DNA of 64,000 nt from Wagnerdoeblera intermedia (GCF_042647465.1 NZ_JBHRVN010000004.1); one strand, 5' to 3'. Shown: positions 1 to 8,991, counted from the first letter of the stretch. Numbers and translations are program-made. Notes: generated from the sequence alone by a model not told the origin.

Positions 1-143
1 AAAAAGGCCCGCGCCACCGCAGGAAGTCCGGTGACCGAGGCATGAACCGCCGGCACCAGCATCAGGCTCGCTGAGACCAGCAGCATCACCACCGGCAGCG
101 GCAGGGGATAGCGGCGCAACGGGGTCAGGGCGCGGGCGGGCAT
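1..143 (-). CDS. trkH: Trk potassium uptake protein TrkH, N-terminal fragment (cut by window edge)
   Basis: A reading frame begins with ATG at 143 and runs leftward out of the window, giving about 47 residues. It starts with a short basic stretch (RALTPLRRYPL) and then a hydrophobic helix containing VVMLLVSASLMLVPAVHA, which looks like the first membrane span of TrkH-type potassium channels. It begins three bases after the trkA stop codon, so the two would be co-transcribed, and TrkA is the cytoplasmic regulator of TrkH. The assignment rests on this neighbour and the N-terminal span only. Another polytopic membrane protein is possible. Confidence 0.6.
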   Translation of the reverse strand, partial: MPARALTPLRRYPLPLPVVMLLVSASLMLVPAVHASVTGLPAVARAF

Positions 144-146
144 GGC

Positions 147-1523
147 TCAGAAGTAATCGACCGAGACCTGAAGCAGACGCTCCACCTCGGGGATGTCAGA
201 GGCCATGACGAAGAGGGTGATCATATCCCCCTCTGACACCCGCAGATCGGGGTGGGGGCGCAGCACCTCGCCGCCTTTGCGGATCATGCCGATCATCACG
301 CCTTCGGGCAGGGGCATATCCCCGATCAGCTTTCCGGCAAGAAGTGAGGTCGAGAGGACCTGCGCCTCAATCACCTCAGCCGCCCCGTCCTCGATCGAAT
401 AGATCGCGCGGACCCGGCCGTGGCGGATGTGTTTGAGGATCGAGGACACCGTAGTCGAGCGCGGGTTGATCCAGGCATCGACATCAAGCGCCTCCGTCAG
501 CGGCACCATGGTCGGATCGTTGATCAGCGCGATGGACATGCGGCAGCCCATCTGCCGCGCCCGGACCGAGACGAGCAGGTTGGTGCGGTCGTCTTCGGTC
601 AGCACCAGCACCGCATCGGCGCGGTCGATATCGGCTTCTTCCAGCAGATCCCGGTCCAGCCCGTCCCCATTGAGCACGATGGAGCGGTTCAACTCATCGG
701 CGACGACCTCGGCCCGCGCGCGGTTGCGCTCAATCAGGCGGACGCGGATGCGGTCGGGGCGGGCCTCCAGGGCCTTAGCGACGCTGAGGCCCACATTGCC
801 CGCGCCGACAATCACCACCCTTTTGCGCGGCCCCGGCGATTTGCCGAAAATCTCCAGCGTCCGCGAGACGTCATCAGCATGGGAAAAGACATAGATGCGG
901 TCGCCTGCAAGCAGCTGGTCCCCCGCCTCGGGCGCGAAGAGGCGCTGCTCGCGGCGGATGCCCACGACCACGGCGCGCAGACTGGGAAAGAGATCCGACA
1001 GATGCCGCAGCGGCGTGTTCAGAACCGGGCAGTCCTCTTCCAGCGCCAGCCCCAGCAGGCGGGCGCGGTTGTCGAGGAAGGCTTCCGTATCAAAAGCTGT
1101 CGGGGCCTCAATGCGCTGCAGCGCGGCCTCTGCCACCTCAACCTCCGGCGAGATGATGACATCGATCGGCAGATGGTCTGAGCGGTAGAGGTTGGAGTTC
1201 AGCGCATCGAGATAGGCGGCGGTGCGAAGCCTTGCGATTTTGCGCGGCACCCGGAACATCGAATGGGCCATTTGGCAGACGACCATATTCACTTCATCCG
1301 AATGGGTCGCGGCGATGATCATATCCACGTCCTGCGCCCCGGCCCGGGCCAGCACATCGGGATGGGAGGCAAAGCCCGTAAAGCCCTGGACGTCCAGCAC
1401 CTCCGCTGCGCGGCGGATCAGTTCGGGATTGGTGTCGATCAGGGTGACGTCATTGCCCTCACCCGAGAGATGGCGCGCGATCTGCCAGCCGACCTGGCCC
1501 GCGCCGCAGATGATCACTTTCAC
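147..1523 (-). CDS. trkA: Trk system potassium uptake regulator TrkA
   Basis: This 458-residue cytoplasmic protein gates the TrkH/TrkG potassium channel in response to bound nucleotides. It has two RCK_N Rossmann domains. The first opens with IICGAGQVGWQIA at residue 4 and the second with VVIVGAGNVGLSVA near residue 233. Each is followed by a TrkA_C domain; the last ends near the C-terminus with LRVSEGDMITLFV. The length is typical of the duplicated TrkA form. The start is a GTG that overlaps the stop of the upstream cytochrome c gene by 4 nt (GTGA), so translation is probably coupled. The following gene looks like trkH. Confidence 0.95.
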   Translation of the reverse strand: MKVIICGAGQVGWQIARHLSGEGNDVTLIDTNPELIRRAAEVLDVQGFTGFASHPDVLARAGAQDVDMIIAATHSDEVNMVVCQMAHSMFRVPRKIARLRTAAYLDALNSNLYRSDHLPIDVIISPEVEVAEAALQRIEAPTAFDTEAFLDNRARLLGLALEEDCPVLNTPLRHLSDLFPSLRAVVVGIRREQRLFAPEAGDQLLAGDRIYVFSHADDVSRTLEIFGKSPGPRKRVVIVGAGNVGLSVAKALEARPDRIRVRLIERNRARAEVVADELNRSIVLNGDGLDRDLLEEADIDRADAVLVLTEDDRTNLLVSVRARQMGCRMSIALINDPTMVPLTEALDVDAWINPRSTTVSSILKHIRHGRVRAIYSIEDGAAEVIEAQVLSTSLLAGKLIGDMPLPEGVMIGMIRKGGEVLRPHPDLRVSEGDMITLFVMASDIPEVERLLQVSVDYF

Positions 1524-2431
1524 GGGGTCGCAACTTTCGGGCCGGGGACTTTTTGCAGGTAATCGGCCACGGCCTTACGATCCGCCTCCGGCAATTTCGC
1601 GTAATTGTCGACGACCAGCGCCATATGACCTCCTACGCTGTCGTAATCGGGAGTCATGCCGCTGGACAGGAAGCCTGCGACCTCCGCCGCGCTCCACCCA
1701 AGGCCGGGGCCGGTGATGTCGGGGACGCGCCCTTTGCCGGAGATATCCGGCCCGCCCTGGAGATAACGGCTCATATCCGGCGCGCCGGTCAGCCCGTTGC
1801 GCGGCGTGTGGCACTCGCTGCAATGGCCCAGCACTTCGACCAGATATCTTCCGCGCAGTTCTGAGACGTTGAAATCCTGAGCGGCCAGCACCGGCGCACC
1901 CTCGCGGGCGAAGGCGAATTTCCAAAGGCCAATGGCGCGGCGGAAATGCAGCGGCAAAAACAACTCATGTTTCTGCGATGGCCTGTCCGAGACGGGCAGG
2001 GTCCGCAGATAGGCGTCAAGATCAACCAGATCGCGCGGGGTCATGCCGGCATAGCTGTCCCAGGGAAAGGCGGGGTAATAATGCTCTCCCTCAGGCGAGA
2101 CGCCCTTCATCACTGCATTCGCCAGATCCGTCACCCCCCAGGAGCCGATCCCCTCAGTCGGATGGGGAGAGATATTGGGAGCGATGAAGGTGCCATAGGG
2201 CGTTTCAAACCGCTGCCCGCCGGAGAGGACGAGTTTGTCTTCGCCCGTGGCACCGGGGGCGGCATGGCACGAGCCGCAGCCGGCGGCCAGGAAGACCGCC
2301 TCGCCCCGGGTCGCATCAGCATCGGCGATTTTAAAGCGGTATCCTTCAACTTCAGAGGGCTCCGTCACGACCCAGAACACCGCACCACCCAGAAGGGCAG
2401 TGACGAGGAGAGAGGGGATCAGTTTTGCCAT
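1520..2431 (-). CDS. Diheme c-type cytochrome
   Basis: The predicted 303-residue protein has an N-terminal hydrophobic segment (IPSLLVTALLGGAVFWVV) that acts as signal or anchor, followed by two heme c attachment motifs, CGSCH near residue 45 and CSECH near residue 195. It is therefore a periplasmic or membrane-anchored electron carrier with two cytochrome c domains, resembling the cytochrome subunits of membrane dehydrogenases. No partner dehydrogenase is encoded nearby, so its donor and acceptor are unknown. The ATG at 2431 is chosen because a GGAGA ribosome-binding site precedes it; the frame is open further upstream but without signal-peptide character. The stop overlaps the trkA start. 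Confidence 0.85.
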   Translation of the reverse strand: MAKLIPSLLVTALLGGAVFWVVTEPSEVEGYRFKIADADATRGEAVFLAAGCGSCHAAPGATGEDKLVLSGGQRFETPYGTFIAPNISPHPTEGIGSWGVTDLANAVMKGVSPEGEHYYPAFPWDSYAGMTPRDLVDLDAYLRTLPVSDRPSQKHELFLPLHFRRAIGLWKFAFAREGAPVLAAQDFNVSELRGRYLVEVLGHCSECHTPRNGLTGAPDMSRYLQGGPDISGKGRVPDITGPGLGWSAAEVAGFLSSGMTPDYDSVGGHMALVVDNYAKLPEADRKAVADYLQKVPGPKVATP

Positions 2432-2494
2432 GACGTCTCCGGGCCGTTTCACTCTATTGTGCCAAAGCAGACTGCCCGGGTCGAGGGGGAAGCG

Positions 2495-2518
2495 AAAAGG
2501 GGCCCGCAGGCCCCTTTG
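2495..2518 (-). terminator. Rho-independent terminator after hpt
   Basis: A perfect hairpin with 9-bp arms AAAGGGGCC and GGCCCCTTT and a four-base loop lies directly behind the hpt stop codon. On the minus strand it is followed by TTTT. Confidence 0.8.
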
Positions 2519-2519
2519 A

Positions 2520-3062
2520 TCACTCTTCGGTGAAGCGCACCTTGCCGATATAGGGCAGGTTGCGGTTGCGCTGACCGTAATCGATGCCGTAGCCGACGAC
2601 GAATTCATCGGGGATCTCAAATCCGGTCCAGTTGGCGCGCATATCCACTTCACGGCGCGAGGGCTTGTCCAGCAGCGCACAGATCTGCAGACGGCGCGGC
2701 TGGCGCGACAACAGCAGGTTCTTCACGTGGTGCAGCGTAAAGCCGGTGTCGACGATGTCTTCCACCACCAGCACGTCACGCCCCGCGATCTCGCCGCGCA
2801 GGTCTTTCAGAATCCGCACTTCCTTCGAGGAGGTCATGCCATCGCCGTAAGACGAGGCTTCAAGGAAATCCACCTCGACCGGCAGTTTGATTTCACGCAC
2901 CAGATCGGCGATGAAAATGAACGAGCCGCGCAGCAGACCAACGACCACCAGCTTATCGGTGTCGTGATAATAGGCGGTAATCTCACTCGCGAGTTCCTCG
3001 ACCCTGGCCGCAATCGACTTGGCCGAGATCATCTGATCAATCACATATGGGTTCTGAGACAT
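2520..3062 (-). CDS. hpt: Hypoxanthine phosphoribosyltransferase
   Basis: This 180-residue cytoplasmic enzyme salvages hypoxanthine (and usually guanine) with PRPP to give IMP or GMP. The PRPP-binding signature VLVVEDIVDTGFTL lies near residue 95, and the type I phosphoribosyltransferase fold is visible from VVVGLLRGSFIFIADL onwards. Length matches the family. The gene stands alone, diverges from the COQ10-like gene on the other side of a 73-base spacer, and has its own terminator. Several purine biosynthesis genes (purN, purM, purB) lie within the next 8 kb but are not in the same transcription unit. Confidence 0.95.
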   Translation of the reverse strand: MSQNPYVIDQMISAKSIAARVEELASEITAYYHDTDKLVVVGLLRGSFIFIADLVREIKLPVEVDFLEASSYGDGMTSSKEVRILKDLRGEIAGRDVLVVEDIVDTGFTLHHVKNLLLSRQPRRLQICALLDKPSRREVDMRANWTGFEIPDEFVVGYGIDYGQRNRNLPYIGKVRFTEE

Positions 3063-3135
3063 GACCGCCCCTTGATTTCATCGGTCGTTCGCATCTAGAG
3101 CAGGTCGGACTTTTAAGCAACCGGGCAGCACAGCT

Positions 3136-3594
3136 ATGACCAGGCACCAGGAAACCCGCCAACTGCCTTATTCGGCAGAGCAGATGTACGATCTGGTCGC
3201 CGATGTGGGCCGCTATCCTGAGTTCCTGCCCTGGAATTCAGCCGCCCGAATCCGCTCGCGCACCCCTGACGATCAGGGGCGTGAGGTGATGGAAGCGGAT
3301 CTGATCATCTCGTTCAAAGTTTTTCGCGAAAAATTCGGAAGCCGGGTCATTCTGGACCCTGTGAACCGTCAGATTGACACGCAATATATTGACGGACCTT
3401 TTAAATTTATGCGTTCGACCTGGAAATTCCGCGAGGCTGCCGGCGGCGGCTGCGAGGTCGATTTCTTTGTCGAGTTTGAGTTTAAGAACGCCATTCTGCA
3501 GGGCGTGATCGGCATGGTCTTTAATGAGGCCATGCAGCGGATTGTGCGCGCCTTTGAAAAACGCGCCCATGATCTTTACGGCAGCCGCGCCTGA
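3136..3594 (+). CDS. Coenzyme Q-binding COQ10/RatA-family START protein
   Basis: The 152-residue protein belongs to the polyketide cyclase/START family that includes mitochondrial COQ10 and bacterial RatA. It begins with the typical TRQLPYSAEQMYDLVADVGR and continues with YPEFLPW, the family landmark after the first helix. Members form a hydrophobic cavity; COQ10 binds ubiquinone and supports respiration. In E. coli the homologue was described as the toxin RatA, but no antitoxin partner (RatB) is seen next to this gene. A ubiquinone-chaperone role is therefore the more likely one, by inference. The gene diverges from hpt and is followed by a bidirectional terminator shared with rnd. Confidence 0.85.
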   Translation: MTRHQETRQLPYSAEQMYDLVADVGRYPEFLPWNSAARIRSRTPDDQGREVMEADLIISFKVFREKFGSRVILDPVNRQIDTQYIDGPFKFMRSTWKFREAAGGGCEVDFFVEFEFKNAILQGVIGMVFNEAMQRIVRAFEKRAHDLYGSRA

Positions 3595-3606
3595 GCGGCT
3601 GACGAA

Positions 3607-3631
3607 AAAGGGGCCGCAAAGCGGCCCCTTT
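3607..3631. terminator. Bidirectional terminator between the COQ10-like gene and rnd
   Basis: A perfect hairpin has 11-bp arms AAAGGGGCCGC and GCGGCCCCTTT with an AAA loop. It sits between two convergent genes, with A and T runs on both sides, so it can serve both strands. Confidence 0.8.
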
Positions 3632-3663
3632 CGGCGGGAAACTGCGACAGTAAAACGCAGGAA

Positions 3664-4821
3664 TTACAGTCGGATAACTTTCACCGTCTGACCAATGGCC
3701 GAAAGGGCGATCTCGCCCCGGCAAAGCCGCTGGGCATCCTGGCCGAAGACCTCTCCGCGCCAGCCCTTCAGGGCCTCGACATCCCGATCGCCCGCGGCGA
3801 GCGCGTCAAGATCCGCCGCCGAGGCGATCAGCTTCGGGGCCACGCCGGTTTCTTCAGATTTTGCCTTCAGCAGCACGCGCAGCAGATCCGCCAGCGCCGG
3901 ATTGACCTGCTGCTGCTCCCGCGCGCTGTCGGGTTTGGGCATATCTTCGGGCTTCATTTCCAGCCCGGCCTTCACCGCTGCCAGAATACCGTCGGCGATC
4001 TCACCCTTGCGGCCCTCACGCAGCAAAAGACGCGCTTTGTTCAGGTCTTCGAGCGTGGTCGGACGGGTCGAGGCCAGCTCCAGCAGCGCGTCATCTTTAT
4101 AGATACGCGAGCGGGGGATATTGCGGCTTTGGGCATAGGCCTCGCGGAAGCGCGCCAGCTCCTTCACCACCGCAAGGAATCGGCCCGAGCTGGTGCGGGT
4201 TTTCACACGCATCCAGGCATCTTCGGGGGTGACCGTATAGGTCGCCGGATCGGTGAGGATTGACAGCTCTTCCTGAACCCAGGCCATGCGGTTGGTTTTG
4301 ACCAGCTGCGCGGCCAGATATTCGTAGATGAAGCGCAGATGGGTCACATCCGCCAGAGCATAATCCTGCTGCGCGCGGGTCAGCGGACGGCGCGACCAGT
4401 CGGTGAAGCGTGAGGTTTTGTCCAGATCGGCCTTGCAGATCTTTTTGACCAGCGTCTCATAGCCCGCCTGTTCACCAAAGCCGCAGACCATCGCCGCAAC
4501 CTGGGTGTCAAAGAGCGGATCGGGGAAGACTTTGCCTTCCGTGAAGAAGATTTCCAGATCCTGGCGGGCGGCGTGAAAGACCTTCACCGTCTCCTTGTGA
4601 CGCAGCAGATCATAGAAGGGCTCCAGCGACATCTCCGGCCCCTCGATGGGGTCGATGAGCACGGCCTCGCCCTCGGCTCCGGGCAGGGCTGCCTGGATCA
4701 GGCAGAGCTTTGCCCAATAAGTGCGCTCTCGCAAAAACTCGGTGTCGATGGTCACATAGGGCTGCGCTTTGGCTTTTTCGCAAAAAGCAGCGAGCGCCTG
4801 GGTGGTGGTAATGATCTGCAT
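3664..4821 (-). CDS. rnd: Ribonuclease D
   Basis: This 385-residue 3'-5' exoribonuclease trims tRNA precursors and other stable RNA. The DEDD exonuclease domain starts at residue 20 with TIDTEFLRERTYW, which supplies the first two acidic metal ligands. Later motifs are FHAARQDLEIF near residue 85 and the DYALADVTHL block near residue 153, where the family's Tyr and Asp occur. An HRDC nucleic-acid-binding domain follows at about 210-290. The length matches bacterial RNase D. The gene has its own 229-base upstream spacer and is convergent with the COQ10-like gene. Confidence 0.94.
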   Translation of the reverse strand: MQIITTTQALAAFCEKAKAQPYVTIDTEFLRERTYWAKLCLIQAALPGAEGEAVLIDPIEGPEMSLEPFYDLLRHKETVKVFHAARQDLEIFFTEGKVFPDPLFDTQVAAMVCGFGEQAGYETLVKKICKADLDKTSRFTDWSRRPLTRAQQDYALADVTHLRFIYEYLAAQLVKTNRMAWVQEELSILTDPATYTVTPEDAWMRVKTRTSSGRFLAVVKELARFREAYAQSRNIPRSRIYKDDALLELASTRPTTLEDLNKARLLLREGRKGEIADGILAAVKAGLEMKPEDMPKPDSAREQQQVNPALADLLRVLLKAKSEETGVAPKLIASAADLDALAAGDRDVEALKGWRGEVFGQDAQRLCRGEIALSAIGQTVKVIRL

Positions 4822-5050
4822 CTGTCCTCTTGGCTGCGGGGATATCCCGCTCAGGAGTGCCGGAATCTGCGGCAGGAACCCGCCACAACTGATCCCGCCT
4901 TACGCCTGAGGCTGCAAAATGAAAAGACCGGGCGCGGCAAATCCGTTCATTTCCGAAAGCCATGCGGCGCATTTGCCGCGAAGCGGGCTTGCGGGCAGGG
5001 GCTGCGCGGGACTAAAGGAATGCCTTGGTCCTGTGCAGGAGTGTGCGACG

Positions 5051-5221
5051 ATGGATTACAGCAAATCGGGCGGCCCGGCTCAACACAGCAAAGAGGCCCG
5101 CTTTATCGATAAGACCGCAAGCGGCAAGAAAAACCCGCCCGGCGGCCGCAGCTCACGCGATGAGATGCTGGCACGGATGAAAGCGGCCTCCGAGGCCCGT
5201 GCCGCCAAAGAGGAAAAATAA
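5051..5221 (+). CDS. Small lysine-rich hypothetical protein
   Basis: A 56-codon frame starts with ATG at 5051, eight bases after a GGAGTG-like ribosome-binding site, and ends just before a strong terminator. The protein is hydrophilic and highly charged. A disordered first half rich in Gly, Ser and Lys is followed by a probable helix (SRDEMLARMKAASEARAAKE). It has no membrane span or recognisable domain. The clear start and the terminator placed directly at its stop argue that it is a real gene. The frame is open further upstream to 4919, but that part has no ribosome-binding site. Function is unknown. Confidence 0.6.
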   Translation: MDYSKSGGPAQHSKEARFIDKTASGKKNPPGGRSSRDEMLARMKAASEARAAKEEK

Positions 5222-5252
5222 AAGAGGCCGGGCAATCGCCCGGCCTTTTTCT
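5222..5252. terminator. Bidirectional terminator between the small ORF and purN
   Basis: The hairpin GGCCGGGC-AATC-GCCCGGCC is flanked by an A run on the left and TTTTT on the right. It lies between two convergent genes. Confidence 0.85.
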
Positions 5253-5846
5253 TCACAGATCGATGCGGCTTTTATCGCCCGCGCCATAACGCCGCAGCAC
5301 CGCCGGATAAAGCCTGTGCTCGGCCCTGAGCACGCGTGCTGCCAGCGTTTCCGCGGTGTCGCCCGGTTCCACCGGAACCCGCGCCTGACCCAGCAGGGGG
5401 CCGTCATCGAGCACCGCCGTGACCTCATGAACGGTGCAGCCCGCCTCGGTGTCACCGGCCTCAATCGCGCGGGCATGGGTGTGAAGCCCGGGGTATTTCG
5501 GCAGAAGAGACGGGTGTATATTCAGCATCCGCCCTTCAAAGCGCTGCACGAAATCCGCCGTCAGCACCCGCATAAAACCGGCCAGCACCACGATATCGGG
5601 GTTCGCGGCCTCAATATGCTTCAGCAGTTCCGCCTCAAAGGCGGCGCGGTTTTTGCCAAAGGGTTTGTGATCGACCGCAGCGGTCGGAACGCCAAAAGCG
5701 GCCGCCTTCGCCAGACCGGCTGCATTCGGATCATTTGAGGCGACCAGAACCGCTGTGCAGGGGTGGTCTTCGTCCTGCATATCCTCAATGAGGCGGACCA
5801 TATTGGATCCGCCCCCCGAGATCAGAAGAGCGACGCGCTTTTTCAC
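5253..5846 (-). CDS. purN: Phosphoribosylglycinamide formyltransferase
   Basis: This 197-residue enzyme transfers a formyl group from 10-formyl-tetrahydrofolate to GAR, the third step of de novo purine synthesis. It has the N-terminal GGGSNM phosphate-binding loop, the active-site block MLNIHPSLLPKYPGLHTH near residue 108 with catalytic Asn and His, and the HEVTAVLDDGP segment with the catalytic Asp. The GTG start overlaps the purM stop by 4 nt (GTGA), so purM and purN form an operon with coupled translation. Length is normal for the folate-dependent enzyme. Confidence 0.96.
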   Translation of the reverse strand: MKKRVALLISGGGSNMVRLIEDMQDEDHPCTAVLVASNDPNAAGLAKAAAFGVPTAAVDHKPFGKNRAAFEAELLKHIEAANPDIVVLAGFMRVLTADFVQRFEGRMLNIHPSLLPKYPGLHTHARAIEAGDTEAGCTVHEVTAVLDDGPLLGQARVPVEPGDTAETLAARVLRAEHRLYPAVLRRYGAGDKSRIDL

Positions 5847-6904
5847 AGAAGACGGCCGGAATAGACCACGCCGTGACCGCTTTCGTCCGCTTTCACGATG
5901 GTGCCAAGGGTGAAGACCTGCTCACCGGCCTCTGCCAGCAGGGCTGCGATGGCCTCTGCTTTTTCGGGGGCCACAACCAGCATCATGCCGATGCCGCAGT
6001 TAAAGGTCTTCAGAAGCTCAGCCTCGGTCATCTTCGCGGTCTCTGCGAGCCAGCGGAAGACCGGGGGCAGGGTCCAGGCATCAAGATTGATCGCGCAGGC
6101 CAGCCCCTCAGGCAGGACGCGCGGCGGGTTTTCGGTGATGCCGCCGCCGGTGATATGCGCCAGACCCTTCACGCCGCCTGCACGCACCGCTGCGAGCGCC
6201 TGTTTGACGTAAAGACGGGTCGGAGCGAGCAGGGCAGCGCCGAGGGTCTGGGTCTCATCCCAGGGGCAGGTCGCCTCCCAGCCAAGACCCGAAAGCTCAA
6301 CCACTTTGCGCACGAAGCTATAGCCGTTCGAATGCACGCCGTTCGAGCCGAGGCCGAGGATCACATCGCCTTCCGAGACATCGCGCGGCAGGTCCGAGCC
6401 GCGCTCCATCGCGCCGACCGCAAAGCCTGCAAGGTCAAAATCGCCCTTGTGATACATGCCCGGCATTTCCGCCGTCTCACCGCCGATCAGCGCGCAGCCC
6501 GAAGCTTCGCAGCCTGCAGCGATGCCGGTGATGATGCGGGTCGCCTGATCCAGCTCCAGCTTGCCGGTGGCGAAGTAATCAAGGAAGAACAGCGGCTCTG
6601 CGCCCTGGCAGACCAGATCGTTGACGCACATGGCGACCAGATCGACGCCGATGGTATCAACATTACCGGTGTCGATCGCGATGCGCAGTTTGGTGCCGAC
6701 GCCATCGGTCGCAGCGACCAGGATCGGGTCTTTATAGCCCGCGCCCTTGAGGTCAAAGAGCGCCCCGAAGCCGCCAAGCCCCCCCATCACGCCCGAGCGC
6801 GAAGTGCGCTTTGCGGCGGGTTTGATCCGCTCCACCAAAGCATTTCCTGCATCGATATCCACGCCGGCATCGGCATAGGTCAGACCAGTGTTCGTCGCGC
6901 TCAT
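5843..6904 (-). CDS. purM: Phosphoribosylformylglycinamidine cyclo-ligase (AIR synthetase)
   Basis: The 353-residue enzyme closes the imidazole ring, converting FGAM to AIR with ATP in de novo purine synthesis. It shows the family start LTYADAGVDIDAG, the glycine-rich GGLGGFGALFDLKG block, DGVGTKLRIA near residue 68 and the IGGETAEMPGMY signature near residue 140. The ATG at 6904 is preferred because it gives the normal family N-terminus; the frame is open about 18 codons further upstream. It is the first gene of the purMN operon and diverges from ppx. Confidence 0.96.
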   Translation of the reverse strand: MSATNTGLTYADAGVDIDAGNALVERIKPAAKRTSRSGVMGGLGGFGALFDLKGAGYKDPILVAATDGVGTKLRIAIDTGNVDTIGVDLVAMCVNDLVCQGAEPLFFLDYFATGKLELDQATRIITGIAAGCEASGCALIGGETAEMPGMYHKGDFDLAGFAVGAMERGSDLPRDVSEGDVILGLGSNGVHSNGYSFVRKVVELSGLGWEATCPWDETQTLGAALLAPTRLYVKQALAAVRAGGVKGLAHITGGGITENPPRVLPEGLACAINLDAWTLPPVFRWLAETAKMTEAELLKTFNCGIGMMLVVAPEKAEAIAALLAEAGEQVFTLGTIVKADESGHGVVYSGRLL

Positions 6905-7068
6905 GGCAGCCTCCGTCAGGGTTGGCCGCGCATTAGCCCGAATTGACGCCCGGTGCAACGCATCGCCGCAGGTTTCATCCGGACGCAGGCGACCGCGTCC
7001 CGGATCAGCCCTTGCGCAGGACGGGCGCTGAGACTACTTTTGTGTCAACCAGATATCGGAGGGCGGAA

Positions 7069-8208
7069 ATGACGCCCCAGCGTCCCCAGGGTGCGGACGC
7101 GTTCCCGAATGCAGAGGTCGTGCTGAAAGGCAGGGCCCGGCCGGTCGAATCGTCCGGCACCCATAAGAAAGCCGAGCCGGCTCCGCTTTATGCGGCGCTT
7201 GATCTTGGCACAAACAGTTGTCGCATGCTGATTGCCCGTCCCAAGGGCAACCAGTTCAGCGTTGTGGACAGTTTTTCCAAGACGGTCCAACTCGGCGCGG
7301 GGCTCGAAAGTTCCGGGCGGCTCAGCCGTGCCTCGATGGGGCGGACGGTTCAGGCTCTGCGCATCTGTCAGAAGAAGCTCGAAGCGCATGGCGTGCGCCG
7401 CATGCGGCTGGTCGCAACCGAGGCCTGTCGCCGTGCCAGCAATTCGCGTGAATTCATGCGCACGATCCGTCGCGAGACGGGGCTGTCGCTTGAGGTGATC
7501 CCGGCAGAGGAGGAGGCGCGGCTTGCCGTGGTCTCCTGTGCGCCGCTCGTCCAGCCCCGGACCGAGCAGCTGCTGGTCGTCGATATCGGCGGCGGCTCGA
7601 CCGAACTGGTCTGGCTTGATCTGACAGAGCTGGAACCGGCGGAACGTCCGGCGGCGCTGATGCGCTTTTCGATGAATTTCAAGCGCACCGGCACCCGGCC
7701 CGAGCCGCGGGTCGTGGACTGGATTTCGGTGCCGCTGGGGGTGGCCACGCTGCGCGAGCAGTTTGGTGATGTGGAAAGCGACTCTGCGCGGTTTGCGCTG
7801 ATGAGCTGGTTTTTTGAAGAGCAGCTTGCGAGTTTCTCGCCCTATTCGGCGCAGCAGAAACGCGAGGGGTTTCAGATCATCGGGACCTCGGGCACCATCA
7901 CCACTGTGGCTGCGAGCTGGCTGGGGCTGCGGCGATATGACCGCACCAAAGTCGACGGGCTTTTGATGACCTCAGCGCAGATCGACACGGTGATCAAAGA
8001 CTATCTCTCGCTGGGACCGGAAGGTCGGCGCACGGATCCGCGGATCGGACGCGACCGTCATGCGTTGATCATGTCGGGTGCGGCGATCCTTCAGGCCCTC
8101 ATGCGCTGCTGGCCGACCGACCGGCTCTCTGTCGCCGATCGCGGCCTGCGCGAGGGACTTCTATTTGCTCAGATGAGCGCTGACGGCGTTCTCGAACACG
8201 GATTGTAA
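7069..8208 (+). CDS. Ppx/GppA family phosphatase
   Basis: The 379-residue protein is an ASKHA-fold exopolyphosphatase or guanosine pentaphosphatase. After a variable, polar N-terminus of about 40 residues it shows the first phosphate-binding loop YAALDLGTNSCRMLIA and the second, LLVVDIGGGSTELVWL, near residue 165. The start at 7069 is supported by the GGAGGGCGGA ribosome-binding site just before it. The next gene, rlmE, begins two bases after its stop, so the two are co-transcribed. Substrate (polyphosphate or pppGpp) cannot be decided from sequence. Confidence 0.9.
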   Translation: MTPQRPQGADAFPNAEVVLKGRARPVESSGTHKKAEPAPLYAALDLGTNSCRMLIARPKGNQFSVVDSFSKTVQLGAGLESSGRLSRASMGRTVQALRICQKKLEAHGVRRMRLVATEACRRASNSREFMRTIRRETGLSLEVIPAEEEARLAVVSCAPLVQPRTEQLLVVDIGGGSTELVWLDLTELEPAERPAALMRFSMNFKRTGTRPEPRVVDWISVPLGVATLREQFGDVESDSARFALMSWFFEEQLASFSPYSAQQKREGFQIIGTSGTITTVAASWLGLRRYDRTKVDGLLMTSAQIDTVIKDYLSLGPEGRRTDPRIGRDRHALIMSGAAILQALMRCWPTDRLSVADRGLREGLLFAQMSADGVLEHGL

Positions 8209-8210
8209 AG

Positions 8211-8948
8211 ATGACTGAGAAGAAATCCTCCGGGCGCGGCCAGCGCGATCTGCGGGTTCGGGTGAAAACCGCAAAGGGACGCAAGCTCTCCTCGACGCTC
8301 TGGCTGGAGCGGCAGTTGAACGACCCTTATGTCATCCGCGCCAAGCGTGACGGCTATCGCGGTCGCGCGGCCTATAAGATCATGGAACTGGACGATAAAT
8401 TCGGCTTCCTGAAGCCGGGAGCGCGGGTGGTGGACCTTGGCTGTGCGCCGGGGGGCTGGTGCCAGGTCGCCGTTCAGCGGGTCAATTCGCTGGGCGAGCA
8501 GAAACACAAGCTGATGGGGACGATTCTCGGGGTGGACCTTCAGGAAGTGAAGCCGATCCCGGGGGCGCAGGTCTATCAGCTTGATTTTCTTGAAGACGGC
8601 GCTGATGAGCAGGTCAAAACCTGGCTTGGCGGCAAGGCCGATGTGGTGATGTCGGACATGGCGGCATCGGCCTCGGGCAACCGTCAGGTCGACCACCTTC
8701 GCATCATCACGCTTTGTGAGCACGCGGCAGAGTTTGCCTTTGATGTGCTGGAACTCGGCGGAACATTCGTGGCCAAAGTGCTTGCCGGCGGGGCAGAGGG
8801 TGATCTTCAGGCGACGCTGAAGCGCAACTTCGAGAAGGTGCAGCACATGAAGCCGCCGTCAAGCCGGTCGGACAGCTCGGAGAAATTCGTGGTGGCCACC
8901 GGGTATCGCGGACGCTGGGAAGAGCGTCTGGCGGCAGAGGAAGAATAA
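8211..8948 (+). CDS. rlmE: 23S rRNA (uridine-2552-2'-O)-methyltransferase RlmE/FtsJ
   Basis: The 245-residue protein methylates the ribose of U2552 in the 23S rRNA A-loop, a late step in 50S assembly. It contains the SAM-binding loop VVDLGCAPGGWCQVA near residue 67, the LGVDLQEVKPIPGA acidic block, and DVVMSDMAASASG, which holds the catalytic Asp. An N-terminal basic tail precedes the conserved DPYVIRAKRDGYRGRAAYK segment with the catalytic Lys. It follows the Ppx/GppA gene by two bases and ends the unit; a terminator lies 70 bases downstream. Confidence 0.95.
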   Translation: MTEKKSSGRGQRDLRVRVKTAKGRKLSSTLWLERQLNDPYVIRAKRDGYRGRAAYKIMELDDKFGFLKPGARVVDLGCAPGGWCQVAVQRVNSLGEQKHKLMGTILGVDLQEVKPIPGAQVYQLDFLEDGADEQVKTWLGGKADVVMSDMAASASGNRQVDHLRIITLCEHAAEFAFDVLELGGTFVAKVLAGGAEGDLQATLKRNFEKVQHMKPPSSRSDSSEKFVVATGYRGRWEERLAAEEE

Positions 8949-8991
8949 GCCTTTACGGCGGACCTTTTTCACGCCGTCGCGGTGGGAAGAT

